From Ophiodon elongatus (taxonomy: Eukaryota; Chordata; Actinopteri; Perciformes; Hexagrammidae), in NCBI GenBank assembly GCA_016806645.1, contig JACSYO010002111.1, forward strand, positions 578,501 through 642,500: a DNA stretch of 64,000 nt, read 5' to 3'. Below are positions 33,849-44,290 of this stretch, one piece after another. Position 1 is the stretch's first letter. Each line of letters opens with the position of its first letter. Under the pieces are notes generated by a model that saw only the letters and a program-made list of their open reading frames with translations, had not been told where the DNA came from and searched no databases. A program made the translations under genes and the position numbers.

Positions 33849-36800
33849 CTGTGCTCTGCTGCTGGGATGGAGAAGCCAGCCATCGGGCAGCCATAGTACC
33901 GCTGAGCCATCAGCAGCCCAGCTACTGTGTCCGTGCTGCAGAAGTTAACCAGGTGAGCTGCTCCGCCTAGTGCTGCCGACTGGAGAGCGGAGGTGGAGAC
34001 AGAGGTGAAGACTAGGAATCACTCAAGCTCAAAACCACACACACACACACCTCAGACAACACACGTGGTTTCTGTGGGTTTTGTAGTTTAAAACTGGTAG
34101 TAACACACTGTCTGCGCCTGACAACTGCTCTTAGCCCACCATACCATGTTACACCCACCTGACATGATTTGAATGACTATTAGTGACTAAAAAGATCTGT
34201 TCCATCTGTTGACTTTCTATTTTCAATGTTAAAATCAACACATTTTCTCATCAATTCTTACAAATGACTGAAACATTGGGGTCGCTCTGATAGCCATCAG
34301 GGCTAAGCTGAACTGATGGAGGTTCCTTCAGTCACCAGAGAGAGGAGCTCCAATGCAAAGACATCCATCTAAAGAGACACTAGTCTGCCTTCAGGTCTTT
34401 AAAAAGTGTTCACGTCAATCTGTGGGACCTAACGTTTGTATATTTACATCAGAATCCTCTCACAATGAAACCCTTTCACCAGCTCCGTTGTACCAGAGAC
34501 CAATGAGTGAATCCACAATCCAGCTTTATATTCATTATGTAACACTCTCCCTCGGACTTCCATCGAGGTTTCCTAATCTGACCTTTGTGCCTTCAAATCG
34601 GTCATGTGACCAGCAAGATGTCGGCCCATAATGTGATAACATCAGCGAGACACAGCCGCATACACAAAGCAGATACCACGAGATGAGCAGTTGTCGCATA
34701 GGACATATTAATGTTCCGTGAAAATGCAAAGCAGTGACGTGCCACACAGTGTTCAGGGATTTCAGAGGTCATCGTATCCTCAGCCAATAGTGACCTAAAC
34801 CTTTTTAGTGCAAACACATGAGTAGCTGCAAGGTGCAAGAGACACTCCATTCAACTTCAATGCTGGTTTTCACAAACTAAAATAAAAAAAAAAAGGCAGA
34901 AAGTCTTGCTGACCTCTTGTGAGGAGACTCCTCTGTAGCCAAAGTCGTGCAGTTTCAGGTCCAGACCTTCCAGGCTCCCAGATGTGGCCTTCAGGTGCTT
35001 GGCCAGGATCTTCTTAAACTCCCTGGATATGGTGGCTACAGTGATGGGATACCACATTTGGACCAGCATGGTCTGGTCAGCAGGTGGGGGTGGTTAGAAA
35101 TAGTGTGCGTGGGTGGAGGGGGAGGAGAGGGAGAAGGAGGGGAGGGTAGAGAGAGAGAGAGAAGAGGTAGTGAGTGATCAGTTGGTGAGGAAAAGAAAAG
35201 ATGGCAGAAGAGAAGCGAGAGGCCAGTTGTTGAAGGGAAAGAGCTACAATACTGATGTCAGGTCAGAGGTTAGAGCCTTCATGACCTCCACTTAGGTCAA
35301 AATGACCACAACAGCTCTACTGTGCAAAACTGACATCGTTGTTAAATATTAAAGTAAACATTGAGAAATGGCCTTCCTTCTCCCGAAGGTCCTGATCAGA
35401 TGTTGGAATGGTTTGGACTGATACTCTCTTTGCTGAGCGCCTCACTCTTTTCTGATCCATGTGCCTCACATTTCTACCGGCGCGCCCTGAGAGCCTCGAG
35501 TTGAATCAAATTAAACGCAGAGTGGGAAAGCGCCCGAGGTCATTAGCGCGTTCCCTCATTGTGGCGACTTCTGCTGGATATCTGGAGCTGGATGACTTTT
35601 CCAACAGTTCCCATGATCTGAACCGAGAACAGCTGGAGGCAGAGGAGTGCGACGCTTGAGGTTTTCGGGGAAGATGTTTTTATTCATTTAAACTGTACTA
35701 TTAACTAGAGGGTAGCATACAGTTCATGGTTCGTATTAATGGTCGCACTCATTTGCTAGTTGCCTAGTAACAATTACGCAGCGCAGAACGCTCCGTCTGA
35801 TCAACAGTGATGCTCGGTACAGGTAGAGAGGTCCACATTTATAGAGATGTGACAATTTGGTGATTAGCGCCACCTCAGGACAATAATGGTAAACATTATC
35901 AAGAGAGCTGGCTAATGTTAGCCCTGCTGAATATTATTAAATATCACTAACACTTTGATGGTTGGTTAGTTATTGATAACAAAAATGATCTATTACAATC
36001 AAATACATGTAGAATACTACAGGCTGGGGACCAATGGGAGATCAGTGATGTGAGTGAGGTGTAACCGCTCTTTAAGAGATGGGCATCAATCATGTCATAG
36101 CCGGTGGTCCTTGTACAGCAGTGTTTCTCAAACTGTGGGGTGCGCCCCTCTAGTGGGGCGCAGTGGTATGACAGGTGGGGCGCAGGGGGAAATGCAGAAT
36201 AAATTTATTTCAAGAACTTTATTGAGAACTTCACATATTACAAAAGTACAAAGTACACGGACATAAAACTTGCTGTGTTCACACCAAAATACGAATATTC
36301 GCGCCGCTTTAGTTTACTCGCCGGACTATTTGTGGTTATTTCGCTTCGTCGCGCCAGAGGGGGGGCGTGGCTTATCGCCATAGAAATTGTTAATTTCCGC
36401 CATCCACCGTGGAAAAAATAACCACTATTTCTGCTTTGTACATGTTGTGGAAGTCCCACAAACGTCGGAACATCAGACGCCCTCGTGTCTGGGTTCATAA
36501 CATCATCCGTAGCCGCACACGGCTTCTCCAGGATCGGGAGGACTGCCGCTTCCAGTCTATCAACTTCTCCTCCATAGTTTCTCGCGAGACGTCAGTGATG
36601 ACGGGCGGAGCTTCTCAACGCTGATTGAGCTTTAAAAAAAAGACACAGCGTCACGCGAATGAGGGGAATTGTTCGCGTCGCGTCATTCGCGTCGCCTGGT
36701 GGAAATTCGCATCTGTGCAGTGACTGTGTGTGTAATCTACTCGCGCGAAAAAATTGGCAGCGCTTTTGGTATGAACACAGCAGTCATTAATAAATATATG

Positions 36801-39800
36801 GCGAAATGCCTGTACTTTCGCGTAAATGTTTACGTTACGCCGTTAACAGGTTACGGTTGCGCAACGGCCAAGATCCTTGGGGACTCACACGGGCGTTCTG
36901 CTTCCCTTCGCCACATCCTACCTCTGTGAGGTCGGCTGCTCTGCTGCTGCCTCTCTCCAAACAAAGTACAGATCTGAGCTCTACATGGAGCATGGATTGA
37001 GAGTGGCCGTATCAAGTCTGACACCCCGTTTTTTAAAAAGATTTGTAGTGGAAAGCAGCTCACTGCTCCACTAATACTGAGACAACGTGATGGCTCACAC
37101 ATATCTGACCTCATTTGGTTTGGTTTTGCACAGGTTGCACGTTATTGTTGTTTTGAAAAAATATGCAGTGTAAAACTCAGTAAAACTTTGTCAAATATTT
37201 GAACTTGTTTAGTTTTTCACAGGTTGCACTTCATTGTTATCTTGAAAATATAATCCGTGCAAAACAGGTTAATTGCAGCCACAATAAGCTTTGTTTTGCC
37301 AAATATCAGTTATTTTTTGGACAGAAAGAACTTTATTTGCAATGTTCTAACAAATTGATTGCACATTTTGTTTTTGTCTGATGGAGCAATCTGGTTTACT
37401 TGAAAGTGATTGCAATTTTCTTTATCTATTAGTTGAAAAAGCACAGATGGAGGAGTCACAAAATGTTGCTATTTCAATAACAAAAAATTCAACATGGACC
37501 ATTTTATTACAATTTTGTTGGGGCGGGCGGTGGGACATGAACATTTTTCTTCCTCCAAAGTGGGGCGTGACAGAAAAAGTTTGAGAACCACTGTTGTACA
37601 GGAAGCCAACAGCCTATGATAATGGTATTGTTAGTTTGTAAATGAAAGGAGTATCTATATAGGCACATCACAAATGGACATGGCTATTTAAAAAGCTTTT
37701 GGCTCCTTCTGTTAGAGTGTGAACCATTTTTTGGGTGAGATTGGACGCAGCAGGAGCTCCCATCTCCAGGGCTATTTAAAAGAGGTGTGGCATGGTGTCA
37801 CATGACATGGACTCGAGGCAAGTTTTACTTCTTTTAACAAACTTAAAACACAAATATTAAAAAGCATTCATGACTTGTGTTGATGACATATTATTACTCT
37901 GTTGTTAAGAGCCCATTACAAATTGTTGAGGACTTGAAACTGAGAGTTTAGGACTTAAGCCCATCTTAACTCGGGACTTGAGTGCAGAGACTTACCAGCG
38001 ACTTGCAAACAAATTACTGGGTCCCCCCTCTGCCACTTCAACCCTTTCATCCTTTACACACCTGGAACAGTCAAAACACATTTCTGGATGTACCTCAATG
38101 TAGTTGGTGAGCCAGTAGAAGTCGGGATCTGTGTTTTCCACAGTGAAGAGCACGTTGCCTCTGGGTATAATCCTCCCCTCAGGGACGGCTTTGATCCGAA
38201 TAGGAAGACGGCCATCATGTTTCTGACACGGCAACAAAGCACATTGAACTTCATGTTAGACACAGAGCGATCAATCCGTTTAGACGGACTGGCGGCGGGA
38301 CATCTCTTGGTTTACCTCGAGGATCTTCCTCCAGCTTTCCTCATCGAACACAGCCCGTTTGAAGTGCATCTGGTAGAAGAGCTTGGCTTCCTGAATCTTC
38401 TCCTCTGTGACCACTTGGCCTGCGGACAACAAACCAGGGTTATTACGAGAGACTTCATTCCCCAGTATTCTCTTTAACAGCAAAGTGCCCGTGAACTTTT
38501 CTTATACGGTTCTGTCCATTCACTTCTTGGACCAGAGGGCAGGACGGGAGTGTACCTATGAGGTACTTCTTCAGCAGATACTGGAGGCCGAAGAACACCA
38601 CTTCACTGAACTGGGAGCCCTTCTTGCATCTGCATTCAAAGTAGGAGTAGATGTTGCTGACATTTGGAGGATACTGTTTGTAGTGTGTGATCTGAAAGAC
38701 AAGCCACGGACAGAAGTCAAGCACAGCCAGCTCGAGGGCACAGTCCCAAAAACAGATCTCAAACACGTCACAATGTCATTCTAATAACCACGCTTAGTGT
38801 GGGTAATGTGCATTCACCACTTTCTAGTCACGCCACACATCACCCCAGTAAGCACTGAAGCTGAAAAGCTGCTCAACGTGATGCTCGTGTGTACAGTAAA
38901 CATGTTTTCTGGATCAATGTGGGAAGAAATGATGACGGCTTCAAGCACAAGTCTCTCCTTGTGCTCTTACAGCACTAATTGAATAATCACCAGCACCAAC
39001 CAGTCAGTCAGTGGAAGAAATAGCTTCAAGGAGGCACTCACTCCACATTCTTCTGCCTCATCCTGCCTCCTATTTAAGTTCCCTCTCTCTCTTCCTCTCC
39101 CCCCGCCCCCCTCATGTCCAACTTCAAGAGAACATACTCAAAAGGACTTAAGTCACCAAACATGAAAAAACCCAGAACAGGCTGTGTCTTATACTGAGAT
39201 TAGCCTCTAAGTAAGATTAGCCTAATCGAGCGAAAAGAACAAGTGTGAGGAGGAGTGGAGAAAAAAAAGAAAAGAAAAAAAAAAAAGTACTTTATTTACA
39301 GGCTTATAACATAGGCAACACGCACGTACTGTTATTCTCTGAATATGTCAGGTGAAACCTAAAAGCCATTATTCAGCATGGGGAGTGGTATTAGACATGT
39401 TCTTTTGTCCAAGGTGAAGTGGTTTGCCTCTCTGCTACAGTGCTGGAGGGATGTCACACACACACACACACGACAGTGAAATGGAGCCTCTGCATTTAAA
39501 CCATCCAAGCATTCCGAGCCGCGGGCAGCTATCTTACAGTGGGAGCAGGTTGGGGCTCCAGTGCCTTGCTCAGAAGCACCTCGACAGTGCCCGGGAGGCA
39601 AACCGGCATCTCTCCAGCTACCACACTCTTTACCTAGTCTATGCTGGGATTTGAATCCGTGATCCTCCGGTTCCCAAGCCAAGTCCAACTACTGCCACTT
39701 TAAACTAAGTGCTTGCTGCAACGTTGAAAAGTGTTTAAGGACTGTGGAAAACAAATGGGCACAATTCCATGGAAATACACGACACCCTGACATCAAAAGA

Positions 39801-42101
39801 CATACCGAGCAGAGCACGACTGTGGGGAAACAAAAAAAATGATAATAAAAAAAAAAAATGTTCTATGCTCTTTGCTGGACAAACTCTCTAATGGTAAAAC
39901 CGTTTCCACCGTTTCGTGGACATAGTCGTCTGTGGACTGATGCTTTGACGCCAACATAAGTTATAACATTAAGGGAACCGTGTGTAGCGTTTTGGGGGCA
40001 GAAATGACAGTACGTTTCCTTTTAGTGTCTAATCACCTGCACAAAAGAATCGTGTTCTCTTTAGCTTAGAATGAGCGGTTAATATTTACAGTAGCCCAAA
40101 ACGAACAAACCAAACCGACAGTGAAGATCACGTTGCCAATGAATGTAATGTAATGTAATCCTGGCCTCGGGACGGCTTTGTTTTAGCACCTGAACAAAAG
40201 AATTGTTGTGTTCTCGTTAGCTTAGAATGAGCCGTTGATATTTACAGTAGGCTATTCTTCTGGTGAAGAACCCCTCAGATATTTCTAGATTGTAACATAA
40301 CCGGACAGACTCCCAGTTTGCCTCCCACGTGAGCGATGCGGTCCCATTTGGCTTTGCTACAACACTAATGTTGTAGATTGAAATTCTTGAAATTATACCA
40401 TCACTGGCAGAGCTTTGCCGTTTGCTAAAACAAAGTTTCACGGCTCGCTCTTCTGCACAGACGTGTTTCAAATGGCTTGATCTAAAACTGTAGGCCGAAA
40501 GCATGGGGGTCAAGTTATTATGCAACGGGGAAACAAGATACAACCGTTGTTGCTTCAGGGAAGACCGACAGTGTAGATCAGCTACGACTAGACTGCGTTT
40601 TGTCTCAGCATTTCTTCTTTTATTAGATAGTGACTAATGAGAAAAGCAGGACTTTCCTCAGAGGGGTCAAACACACTGCTGCACCCGAAGGGGAGACTCT
40701 CCACTACAGACCAAGAGTCCTGTCATGGTCCTCACCATCTGGCTTTGTAAGCAAAAAATACGTCTCATTAGAGCTGAAACAAAGGAGCCCGGCCAACAGC
40801 AGCAAGATCCAGAAAATTTAGTTTCATTTTCTGTCGAAATGAAACTGAAAGATAAATTCCCCTAAATTGTGGAACCCATCGACGACGCTATGGAGAATGA
40901 CCACGTTCTGCTTAAATTATGTTATGTGGCCCGCATGTTTTCAGATTGAATGTCAGATACAAACACTAAGGGTCCTTGGGGTTGACGACATCATGTTTGT
41001 GACTAAAATGTAATCATCAATACAAAACCCTGGAAAAAAAAAAAAGTTTAAATAGTTACATGGGCGGCAAATCAGGAGAAGCCTGTCATACTCTAACGAT
41101 TTAGTCCTTTAAAAAAAAAAAAAGGGGCTGCCCAGTAAACCCAGTAAACCCAGTGGACTTCGACACGAGCTCATCACAGTGGGCCAAATCAGTTTCTATT
41201 ATGCAATTGTGATGACAGACACATTTGGACTTGTTTTCAGGGGCCGCTGGCACCGATGAAGACCGGTCGGTCATCATCCAGACCTTTGCCATTTGGCTCA
41301 AGTGCAAACCTTTGAATGACATCTACCAGTGACATCTGGCATTTAGCTGTACGAGCCGAGCACAAGTTACAAGAAATAGCTCCACAGCGTGAGCGCGCAG
41401 CGGGCTGACTCACGAGCGGGCCCTGGTTACAAGACACGGAAATGAAAGTGAAAGCTAAAGAGCCGACGAAAGGTTGGGCTTGGTGACACACACCACGCAG
41501 CGGGGGGGGGGGGGGGGCAATCACAGGTCAGGACCAGGCCGATTGATTTATAGGGCCCCTGTGCGTGTACCTGGTGGATCTGGCCACGCATGGGACACAC
41601 ACACACACACACACAGGTCATAACGAAACTTAAGCAAGACAGTGGCATCGGCTCAAATGTCCACAGTTCACTTTGCCCATTCTCTGCCAAGTCATATCTT
41701 CTCATACAAACTTTTATGGATTCCACTTGGCTTCAAAGCCTCCGACTTGGACTACCACCAGCCGGTACCGTCCGCCCGTCCCCCTGCACTACTAACACAC
41801 AACTAACGGTAACTGCGGCGGTGTCTTACTTTCAATACCCGGTCCGCTGCCAACGACAACGCTGAAGGACACCAAGCATTCAACGGCGGAGCGTTCCTCG
41901 TGATGTGCGACGGCTCGCATCGAAGAGAGGTGAAGCGTTACCAGTCAGCGAGCCGTGTCCCCACATAAACCGCTTTTATTACGTTTCGTCGGGAGAATAA
42001 ACACCGGGCTAGAACAAAAAAAGGGCACGCGCGTGAAGGACGGGTCCACTCACCTTGTACGAATCCGTCGCCAGCAAGAAATTAAATTCCTGTGCTGCCA
42101 T
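27806..42101 (-). CDS. nampt: nampt-like: nicotinamide phosphoribosyltransferase, complete 11-exon gene, divergent paralogue
   Basis: Makes NMN from nicotinamide and PRPP, the rate-limiting step of NAD salvage; cytosolic and nuclear homodimer. CDS exons on the complement: 27806-27967, 28973-29098, 30524-30664, 32216-32335, 33386-33611, 33849-33979, 34914-35072, 38094-38222, 38316-38419, 38556-38691, 42054-42101. These give 493 aa (human, from memory, 491). Active-site counterparts kept: Tyr15 (human Tyr18), Phe183/Arg186 in HDFGYRG, Asp209, catalytic His235 (human His247) in PAAEHS, Arg299/Asp301 in IRPDSGDP, Asp342 in IQGDGID, Arg380. Odd points: the ligand-phosphate loop reads FGCGSALLQK, with Ser372 where human has Gly384; Ala386 replaces human Ser398; and the segment after ECR is about eight residues shorter. 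Teleosts have two nampt genes; I cannot say which this is. No frameshift or stop is seen. Confidence 0.95.
28973..29098 (-). CDS. nampt: nampt exon 10
   Basis: 126 nt, phase 0-0, encoding DVYKQPVTDPSKGSKRGRLSL, the conserved PV-DP-K-SK-GRLSL block, and ending GAG|GTTAGT. Confidence 0.93.
29811..29997 (-). repeat. tRNA-headed SINE, internally deleted
   Basis: Reverse complement begins GGGGACTGTGGCTCAGTGGG (A-box match) and passes directly to the TATGAATGGGTGTGAATG and CTGATGGGCACGTGGCACC body of the SINE family at 1366, skipping the B-box region. The tail TACAGTCCATTTACCATTT is intact. Confidence 0.78.
30003..30044. repeat. Perfect 18-bp hairpin
   Basis: CAGTCAAGTCCTGCTCAC (30003-30020), loop CCGGTC, then the exact reverse complement (30027-30044). 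It lies just upstream, on the minus strand, of the SINE at 29811-29997, in nampt intron 9. Confidence 0.92.
30524..30664 (-). CDS. nampt: nampt exon 9 (altered phosphate loop)
   Basis: 141 nt, phase 0-0, encoding WSAENVLFGCGSALLQKLNRD and AFKCSYV. The codons at 30599-30616 read F-G-C-G-S-A where the human protein has F-G-S-G-G-G. The downstream Lys and Arg are retained. Confidence 0.94.
31160..31255 (+). repeat. L2-type 3' tail fragment
   Basis: GGACAGAGGATTGTAAAGCC, then an AGG-CAATTTGTAATTTTGGG stretch and AATAAATTGAA, match the last 80 bp of the L2 LINE at 50510-50614. It lies in nampt intron 8. Confidence 0.75.
31588..31860 (+). repeat. tRNA-headed SINE
   Basis: GTGGCTCAGAAAGCAGAG resembles an A box and GGTTCGATTCC is a perfect B box. 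The body CACGTGTCCTTGGGTGAGAC, ATCAGTGTATGAATGGG and TCCTGATGGGCAGGTGGC matches the copies at 1366 and 29811. It lies in nampt intron 8. Confidence 0.82.
32216..32335 (-). CDS. nampt: nampt exon 8
   Basis: 120 nt, phase 0-0, encoding GYKVLPSYLRIIQGDGIDL with the ligand-binding GDG turn (human Gly353-Asp354). Confidence 0.94.
32825..32965 (-). repeat. L2-type 3' tail fragment (minus orientation)
   Basis: Reverse complement shows the GGGACAGAGGATGGCATATG and GTACAGATTGTAAAGCCCTC blocks of the L2 3' end. It faces the similar plus-strand tail that follows. Confidence 0.7.
32955..33175 (+). repeat. L2-type 3' tail fragment (plus orientation)
   Basis: GGTTTTTTTGGGGGAGTTTTT through GTGTACAGATTGTAAAGCGC to GTACAAAATAAATC matches the L2 terminus. 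It forms a head-to-head inverted pair with the fragment at 32825-32965. Confidence 0.7.
33386..33611 (-). CDS. nampt: nampt exon 7
   Basis: 226 nt, phase 2 to 0, encoding the end of AEHSTIISWGK, PVSVVSDSYDI and LVIRPDSGDP. The Arg and Asp of IRPDSG bind the ribose/phosphate side of the ligand in the family. Confidence 0.94.
33789..33845. repeat. (GT)n microsatellite beside nampt exon 6
   Basis: About 57 bp of pure GT, ending three bases from the donor of nampt exon 6 (33848) on the opposite strand. On the transcript it is an (AC)n run directly after the 5' splice site. Confidence 0.95.
33849..33979 (-). CDS. nampt: nampt exon 6
   Basis: 131 nt, phase 0 to 2, encoding AHLVNF, TDTVAG and PAAEH. 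It holds the substrate-binding Asp and the catalytic phospho-acceptor His. Two residues shorter than human between YYG and the PAAEH block. Confidence 0.94.
34914..35072 (-). CDS. nampt: nampt exon 5
   Basis: 159 nt, phase 0-0. Encodes WYPITVATISREFKKILA and LHDFGYRGVSSQE; the latter supplies the Phe and Arg that sandwich and orient nicotinamide (Phe193 and Arg196 in human numbering). CAG acceptor, GAG|GTCAGC donor. Confidence 0.94.
36271..36782 (+). mobile_element. Nested PIF/Harbinger-like element
   Basis: Inverted termini TGCTGTGTTCACACCAAAA (36271-36289) and its complement with one mismatch (36764-36782) enclose CG-rich sequence. On the plus strand, about 36430-36530 reads RRNIRRPRVWVHNIIRSR, resembling the N-terminal RR-WVHPI-RR block of Harbinger transposases. 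No clear 3-bp target duplication is visible. Confidence 0.6.
36877..37074 (+). pseudogene. hAT transposase C-terminal remnant
   Basis: The frame reads LLPFATSYLCEVGCSAAASL, then TKYRSELYMEHGLRVAVSSL and TPRF. This is the hAT C-terminal block seen in ZBED5/FAM200-type transposases (SYLCE-GFSA ... TK-RSRL ... LR-ALS). Only this fragment remains. Confidence 0.8.
37900..38035 (+). repeat. Degenerate dispersed repeat (GACTTG-rich)
   Basis: Repeated GACTTG-type words (TTGAGGACTTGAAACTGAGA, CTCGGGACTTGAGTGC, GACTTGCAAAC) ending GGTCCCCCCTCTGCC match a familiar fish interspersed repeat. It lies beside nampt exon 4. Confidence 0.5.
38094..38222 (-). CDS. nampt: nampt exon 4
   Basis: 129 nt, phase 0-0, encoding DGRLPIRIKAVPEG, then IPRGNVLFTVENTDP and WLTNYIE, among the most conserved NAMPT blocks. 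Confidence 0.94.
38316..38419 (-). CDS. nampt: nampt exon 3
   Basis: 104 nt encoding the VVTEEKIQEAK helix through SWRKILE, ending phase 0 at GAG|GTAAAC. Matches the family order between exons 2 and 4. Confidence 0.93.
38556..38691 (-). CDS. nampt: nampt exon 2
   Basis: 136 nt beginning ITHYKQYPPN, the direct continuation of exon 1, and ending in phase 1 within a Gly codon. The YSYFECR motif is kept, but the following segment is about eight residues shorter than the human form as I recall it. Confidence 0.93.
39480..39705 (-). repeat. SINE fragment
   Basis: Reverse complement has a tRNA-like head with GGATTCAAATCCC as B box, then GAGGTGCTTCTGAGCAAGGC and GCTGCCCGCGGCT body blocks known from fish SINEs. 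It lies in nampt intron 1. Confidence 0.65.
40034..40250. repeat. Duplicated 60-bp segment
   Basis: CACCTG-ACAAAAGAAT...TTAGCTTAGAATGAGC...TATTTACAGTAG occurs at 40034-40094 and again at 40187-40250 with a few differences. It lies in nampt intron 1. Confidence 0.7.
42054..42101 (-). CDS. nampt: nampt exon 1
   Basis: 48 nt from the ATG at 42101, encoding MAAQEFNFLLATDSYK, then AAG|GTGAGT. It contains the conserved LLATDSYK block with the nicotinamide-stacking Tyr15. The 5' flank is moderately CpG-rich. Confidence 0.93.
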
Positions 42102-43784
42102 TGTTGTTGTGGATGAATGAATTAACGTAAATGTCACTTCAGTCTCCGCGTCGGAACTTCACAGGAGCTCGAGCCAGAAGCAGATACAGCTCACCGTCAA
42201 GTTACTGGTACCGTAACCCTCGTGTTTCTCCGTGGACTCGGATTCAGACGTTACAACACTGATGAAACACTCATAGCAGGAGTCCTTTTGTAGGTTGGGG
42301 GTTATTTTAAAGGGGCGGGTGTTAGTACGCATGGCCTGGCGCACGTCCTTCCTCTGAGCTGCTACGCAATGCTGCATTCAAGGACAGTAGTTTTTTTTGG
42401 AACAGCTTAAAGGAGCGTTCCAACATTTTGGACGGTACGCTTGATCGAGCTATCGCTCTGATGTCCGCTTTCACCTCATACAGCATTTCATGTTAATCAA
42501 TCAATTAAACAAACAAACTATAAGACAGAACATGAAATAGAATAAATTACATACAAAAGCACAATAAAAGTACACAGGCCTACCAATGCCTTACAAAGAG
42601 ACAGCTGTACCAATGTCTCCATAGCTGGGACTGGTAGCTTAAATATCATCATCATCATCATCATTGGTCATCTGTTCTGTAATAAAGTGACCAAGATATT
42701 TTACCTTATCACAGACACCATGATCAGACAATTTAAAGTCAGTTTAGACATTTGTCCTCTTTGGTTCTACAGATGAAGATAGCATTGTATTTGATATCAT
42801 GTTCCACACCATAGACAGTACATATAGTAAGGATCTGCTGAAGACCAGCACCACATGGACTAAAGACACATTCATAATATGGATAACTAGTATTAGCAAT
42901 CATGCATCCAGTATTAAAAGCTTTCAATTGCTTTTTAATTATTTTTTTTAAACTAAGGTTGCTTACTAATATCAGTCTCTTCGCAAATACTAAAAACCCA
43001 GCTGACTTTTTTTCCCCCATGGTGTTCTGACCAGAATATTCTGGCAATCATTCCTTTTCTGAAAGAAAGATGGAAAGGTTTTCAGCGTCTATCAACACAG
43101 CAGTCCTGTAATAATTGCACATAATGTAATAATTTAAATGTAAGCTCATAATGTAATAATCAGCACATAATGTAAGAAAACCATGAGTACATTGCACAAT
43201 ATCAGTTTAGTGCAGAATGTAATAAGTTATTACATGATCACATGAATAATGCAATAGATTCAGCACATATTGTAATAAGTTAATAAGAGTAGTATGTCCT
43301 TGTCTTATTAAAGCTTATAGTAACTCATCTAGTTTATTATGACACAAGTCCTTCATTTAAAGCAACAGGACTTTGTCTCTTTGGTCTGGAGGACCTTCTC
43401 ACTGATCTTTACCAAGTTGATGAAGCCCCTTGGATGTGTGACAAAACTCTACAAGATATCCAGATGTGAACCTTTACAGAGATGATGCAGATTTTCATAT
43501 TCTGGGTGATTCTAAGCATGTGAAGAATTGTTCCACACATAATTGTTCCAGTTACTTTAATTGTTATAGCTGATCCAAGCGGCAAACCATATTAAATAGC
43601 AATCTACAAAACTTTTAAAAAAGGTCTGTCATTTAAGTAAATAGTAACTTTGCAATGTTTTGTCTTGTTCTTTCATAGATTTAATGATATTTAATTACTT
43701 AAAACAAACAATGACCACATAGAGTAACTAATAATCACGCTATAATGCATTATAACGCTAATTATAATGTATTACTACAACTAT

Positions 43785-43867
43785 TGTCAGTTTATTTGTA
43801 TAGCATATTTAAGCTCAATGTGCATCACATTTAGATAGGTCCAAAAAAAACGCACCGACACATACCC

Positions 43868-43962
<95 letters not shown>

Positions 43963-44290
43963 TGGAGGCACTTGCTGAGAGGAAAGGCAGGTCTTAAGCT
44001 CTCTTTTAAAAGACAGCACAGTTATGGTTCCTTAGCAGTATCTAAGTGTTGGAGTAATATGTTCATAACTTCTTGTCCCACTGAGTCCTCTGGCAGCAGC
44101 ATTTTGAATGAACTGGAGCCACATTCTTTTCAGGATGTCTGTTAAGAAGTGTATTCCAGTAGTCGAGCCTAGGAGATGAATGTTCTACAGGCATCAAAGA
44201 ATCATTACCTACAGAGGCCGCCTCACATCGCCTGAACCTGCGTGGGAGAAAAGGACCAGCGGGCAGCGGTTGTCGGTATTCCTCATTCAA
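43785..44290 (+). repeat. Retroelement fragment with (GA)n expansion
   Basis: AGTTTATTTGTATAGCATAT and, further on, TGGCAGCAGCATTTTGAATG and CCAGTAGTCGAGCCTAGGAG are phrases of a widespread fish retroelement. A (GA)n tract of about 90 bp sits between them. Confidence 0.5.
43868..43960. repeat. (GA)n microsatellite
   Basis: About 90 bp of nearly uninterrupted GA dinucleotides. Any reading frame through it is meaningless. Confidence 0.95.

Larger units (their letters stand above)
36119..37593 (+). mobile_element. hAT (Charlie-like) element with 8-bp target duplication
   Basis: Terminal inverted repeats CAGTGTTTCTCAAACT (36119) and its near-perfect complement AGTTTGAGAACCACTG (ending 37593) are flanked by identical 8-bp duplications TTGTACAG at 36111-36118 and 37594-37601, the hAT signature. 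Inside, 36877-37074 encodes a relic of a hAT transposase C-terminal dimerisation region. A Harbinger-like element is nested in its left half. It lies in nampt intron 4. Confidence 0.88.

Noticed and set aside
43831..44019. Leu/Ser repeat protein
   Set aside because: (GA)n microsatellite translation.
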